From contig JAIXMQ010000083.1 in assembly GCA_025716855.1 (NCBI GenBank), positions 31,267 to 95,266 on the forward strand: a stretch of 64,000 nt of DNA, given 5' to 3'. Each line of letters starts with the position of its first letter. Positions within the stretch are counted from its first letter, which is position 1. The position numbers were made by a program, and so were the translations under genes. The notes below the pieces were generated by a model. It was not told where the DNA came from, did no database searches, and saw only the letters and a list, made by a program, of their open reading frames with translations. Below are positions 59,949 through 64,000 of this stretch, piece after piece. The DNA comes from Pilaira anomala (lineage: Eukaryota; Mucoromycota; Mucoromycetes; Mucorales; Mucoraceae).

Positions 59949-60859
59949 ATGTCCGGAACAAGATATTATACCAAAGATAATAATAATAACACAGGTAACA
60001 GAGAAGACTTTACTTCTCATGGTGTTGGACCCGATTCGCCAGACAGTACAAGTTCAATAATTGATCTTCATGACTTGGAACAACAACAACAAAATATTAC
60101 TGCGCAAAATAATAATTTCTCCTCTTCTTCATCAAATGAACCAAATACTACCGTATTAGGCAAACGAAAAGAAAGGGAAGAAGAAAATACCATTCTCTCT
60201 TCATATAAACATATGAAAAGTGATCATCACTCTTCTTATCCTGTACATACCAACAATAACAACTATTCTTCATCCTCCTCCTCCTCTTCTGCATATAATA
60301 CATCTTCTTCCTCCTCTGCATTTTCTTCTTCAGCTATTGTCTCATCATCCTCATCAAAGCGAAAGTTTGAAGGTGAACTTCCTGTTAATACCAAACGTCT
60401 CAAGTCTGAACCCTTAGGTGATTTACCAATAACTCATAATGAGGTGCAAAACACTAGTGATACAAAATCAAAGTTAACTTTCTCTGGTGATACAGATCAC
60501 AAAGAGAACATTCATCCAGACAGTCTTCGTACTGAAGGTAATTTTTTTTTTTTAAATACAAGCTCATTTATACTGATACACTTTTATTTATAGTGACTGA
60601 AGATCATAATGAGGCTACATCTGCTCTTAGCTTGACAGATGACACTCACTCTACAAAAACTGACGTTGATCTTGATGATGAAGTCTGCCATGACACTTCA
60701 GAGAGTCTTCGTATTGCTAAAGCTGGAGCTGGTCTTCATAAGAATACCTCCAATATCTCTAATACCTCCAATACCTCTAATAACTCTAATAACTCTAATA
60801 ACTCTAATAACTCTAATAACTCTAATAACTCTAATGACTTAAATAATATTCAATTTGAA

Positions 60860-60903
<44 letters not shown>

Positions 60904-63900
60904 CACATAGTAACAAATTTACTAATATAATTACTATTTAGCTACTGAAATCCCAACTACTACTGATATCTCTACTGATTCCAATGCTTCAGAAAGTAAT
61001 CAAAACCCCATCATTGATCTCTTTGATGAAGCTATCTTTTCAGATTCTGATGATTATGACACAGATTACCTTGGTGCCGCTTCAGCCAGTCTTCAGACTA
61101 CTGTCGAACCTGTTACTGCTACGGAGCCTGAAACCACTGAAAATACTGAACCTGTCACTCCTGAATCACCTGTAGTTGTAATACGTAGTGATACTACTAT
61201 ACCACCTATTGAACCCACTCAACCTAACAACCAAAGTAACTTTACACCAGCTCCTAATGTTCCAGTTATTGAAATCATTGACGATGATGATGATGATGAT
61301 AGTGTCATCGTTGCTTCTGGTCCATCAGCATCCAACAACTCAAGTATGCCTAACACACATGGCGCATTGTTAGTTGATTTAACAGACGAGAATGATGATG
61401 ACGGTCGTGACTGGATTGATTTAACAAATGATAACGACAATCCTTTCTTCCGTCCCTATATCCCAATTGATTTATCCGCTGACTTTAATTCACAATTACT
61501 TTATCCTACACCTGTTGACTTGACAGCTGAAGGAAGTATGTCAACACAACCCGTACGTCCAGTACGTCCGCCTCAACCACCACGTCATTCTGCTGTATAT
61601 CATGTTATTGATGATGACGACGATGATGATGGTGCACAGGCTTTCCCTACTGGTTTCGACGACAATACACCGGATGTAACTGTGCCCTTACTTGACGGAG
61701 ATAGAAGATATGAATTCCACGGTGAAGGAGAAGGTTCTTTAAGACTTGACCCACGATACAGACGACTTGCTGAAAATGATGCAACACGGCCTAATCCTAA
61801 TGCTAATATTGAACAAGATATCATCAACTTGTTACAACATACTGTGGAGGAAAGCCTTCCATTCCCCGAAGAAAGAATCGGTACACCTGACGGTCTCTCT
61901 ATTACTCTCATGGAGCATCAAAAGATTGGCTTACAATGGATGCAAAAGATGGAGGACTCTCCTAATCATCGAGGCGGTATCTTGGCGGATGATATGGGTC
62001 TTGGTAAAACCATTCAAGCAATGTCAATCATCGTTGCAAATCCCTGTACGGATTACACGTTTGTAGATCATAGTACAATTCTTCCACGTAATCAGCTCGG
62101 ACCAGGTGAACTCAAGGTAAAAGGAACTTTAATCATCTGTCCTGTTTCTTTAATCGATCAATGGAAACGTGAAATCGAAACCAAAACATATCCTCAACTC
62201 AAGGTATTAGTCAATCATGGTCCCAACCGTCCTTCTAATCCATACGAGTTTGCACTTTATGATGTCATCATCACTTCTTATTCAGTGAATGCTACAAACT
62301 TTCAAGAAAACTACCAAGGTCCACTTTCTAAGATTAAGTTCCATCGTGTGATCTTGGATGAAGCTCATACCATCAAGAACAAGAAAACCCGTGCTGCTAT
62401 TGGTTGTTGCTCTCTTGAAGCTACCCATCGCTGGTGTATGACTGCAACGCCTGTACAAAAAAAACTTGATGAACTTTATTCCTTTATTCGTTTCTTGCGT
62501 ATTCGACCTTTCTGTATCTGGGAGGAATTCAGAGACTCGATTACCAAGCCTATGAAAGTGGAAATACTGAAAAGGCCTTGAGAAACGCCAAAACCTTGAT
62601 GAAAGCCGTCACACTTCGTAGATCAAAGAAAGCATTGATTGATGGTCGTCCTATTTTCGACTTGCCTGAAAAAACGTGCATATGACACACATTGACTTTA
62701 CAGAAGATGAAAGAATTCATTATGAATATGTCAATCAAACAGCGCAAGCTCGATTCAGCAGATACATGGCTGCAGGAACTGTGATGAGAAACTTCAAGTC
62801 GGTCTTGGCAATTTTGTTACGTTTAAGACAAGCTTGTTTACACCCAGGTTTGGCTTTGAAGAAAGAACAGAAGCAGATGAAGTAGATGAAGCAGATGAAG
62901 CAGCGATAAGCAGAAGAAGATAGACAGATACAATTGGCTTCGAAATGAGTAATGATGTTGTTCCAGATTATTAAGTGATTCGCTAGTTTAGTCGATATAC
63001 AATGTCCTATCTGTATGGACATTGCTGAAAATGCCCAATTGATTGCAAACTGTGGCATATCTTATGTAAAGAATGCTTTGATGATATTGGAACAGTAACA
63101 CGGGATCTGATAAACGATGCCCTCAATGCCGTGGTACCTTGGATAACAGCCGTCTTATTTCCATTGATAACTTTTTAAGCATCATGCACCTGAAATTTAC
63201 GAAGAATCAAGACTCCCTCAATGCACAACAGGCTGCACAAATCGCAGAAATTCAACAATTTGTTTCTAGTGCTAAAATTGACAAGATGATTCAGATCTTG
63301 GAAAAACTAATATTGAAACGTGGGGCCAAGACAAAACCGTTGTGTTTCTCAGTTTACTGCTTTATTGGACTTGGTTGAAAAACCTATGACTGAAAGAGGG
63401 ATTCGTTTCCTTCGCTATGATGGCTCGATGACTATTAAGGCAAGAGCTAAGCAGTAAACCAATTCTATAGGGACCCAGATATCACAGTACTCCTTGTATC
63501 AACCAAATGTGGTTCATTGGGTCTGAATCTTACTTGCGCTAATCGCGTTATTTTGCTGGATGTCTGGTGGAATCCCGCTCTAGAAAATCAAGCCATTGAC
63601 CGCGTGCATCGAATTGGACAAACCAAACCCGTGGAAGTACACCGAATTTTCATTAATGATACAATAGAACAACGGATTCTTGAACTGCAATCAAAGAAGC
63701 AGGTAACCTATGTCGTAATAGATATTTAAAACATATTACTAAACATTTCTTTAAAATAGGAAATATCGGATGGTGTCTTTGGTGAAGGAGATATCCAAAC
63801 AAATGAAAGAATTGGTTTGCAAGAAATGGTTTACCTCTTCCGTGGTGGTCCTCCTCCTCAACAAGGAAATGTTCCCCATACAAATAATATGCCGGTCCTT

Positions 63901-63999
63901 CTACTCGGCCGTAATAAGTTTAAAAATTATTTAAATAAGATATTCAAAAAAAAAAAAAAAAAAAAAAAAAGTATAAATTCAGAAAAAAAAAAAGTATAA
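59949..63999 (+). CDS. SNF2/RING protein with SUMO-interaction-like motifs (Uls1/Rrp2-like), 3' half frameshifted
   Basis: Start MSGTRYYTKDNNNNTGN. Two introns (about 60540-60592 and 60861-60941) join in frame through a Ser/Asn-rich region with an Asn-Asn-Ser repeat. Residues before the motor hold several SIM-like cores beside acid runs: VIEIIDDDD, LLVDLTDEND, DWIDLTNDND, PIDLSAD, PVDLTAE. Lobe 1 is intact: GLSITLMEHQKIGLQWMQKM, GGILADDMGLGKTIQ, LIICPVSLIDQWKREI, VILDEAHTIKNKKT and CMTATPVQ. From about 62550 the sequence keeps family motifs (RLRQACLHPGL, CPICMDIAENAQLIANCG, CPQCRG, NLTCANRVILLDVWWNPALE, AIDRVHRIGQ) but needs a frame change roughly every 100-200 bases. Architecture matches SUMO-targeted ubiquitin ligase translocases. 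The product runs to the window edge; its end is unseen. Confidence 0.78.
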
Positions 64000-64000
64000 A

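Noticed and set aside
61600..61911. Reverse-strand Ser-rich ORF
   Set aside because: Antisense to the acidic region of the SNF2/RING gene.

Overview
The window is AT-rich nuclear DNA of a fungus, most likely a member of Mucoromycota (Mucorales-type). The evidence is compact genes with many short GT...AG introns (35-140 nt, CTAAC-like branch sites), fungal-type proteins (Atf1-like bZIP, Cdc4-type F-box/WD40, ThrE/Prm10-like carrier, Iml2/TTC39), an exostosin-type GT47 enzyme, lineage-specific gene relics, and a Fanzor (eukaryotic TnpB-like) relic. Assignments rest on motif recognition; no database search was run.

Layout. 1-7500: gene-poor, with an 18-bp minisatellite, a ~1.9 kb poly(A)-ended repeat (2062-3990) and two decayed tandem copies of an unrecognised family (5240-7499). 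7947-18654: GT47 glycosyltransferase (+), mitoribosomal bS21m (-), acidic low-complexity protein (+), bZIP factor with a 38-Gln C-terminus (-), polytopic membrane protein with a (GA)38 intron (+), Dpm1 (-). 18991-22605: Rab3GAP catalytic subunit (-).

22669-30402 is a mobile-element and relic island. It holds an intact Tc1-type transposon with identical 37-bp TIRs, a 190-bp palindromic MITE, and a 2.45-kb element with mariner-type TIRs carrying a Fanzor pseudogene. All three have TA at both ends and only a few bases separate them. A diverged repeat fragment, a small MITE, a zinc-finger-like relic and a frameshifted F-box/LRR pseudogene follow. 31649-53640 is housekeeping: a seven-helix membrane protein, a ThrE-like carrier, an acyl-CoA carboxylase beta subunit, an SHPRH-type SNF2/RING ligase, a Cdc4-like F-box/WD40 protein, a plasma-membrane syntaxin and Iml2/TTC39. 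54861-56757 is a second, inverted copy of the 1.9-kb repeat. 57305-58771 is a decayed IS630/Tc1/mariner-type element whose TIRs resemble those of the Fanzor element. 58867-59136 is an orphan exon. 59949-end is a SNF2/RING protein with an N-terminus rich in SUMO-interaction-like motifs and a 3' half full of single-base frameshifts.

Functional themes: ER glycosylation and wall synthesis (Dpm1, GT47), membrane traffic (Rab3GAP, syntaxin), ubiquitin signalling and genome maintenance (SHPRH, Cdc4, STUbL-like SNF2). The most unusual content is the Fanzor-bearing element together with a candidate cognate transposase family member in the same window.
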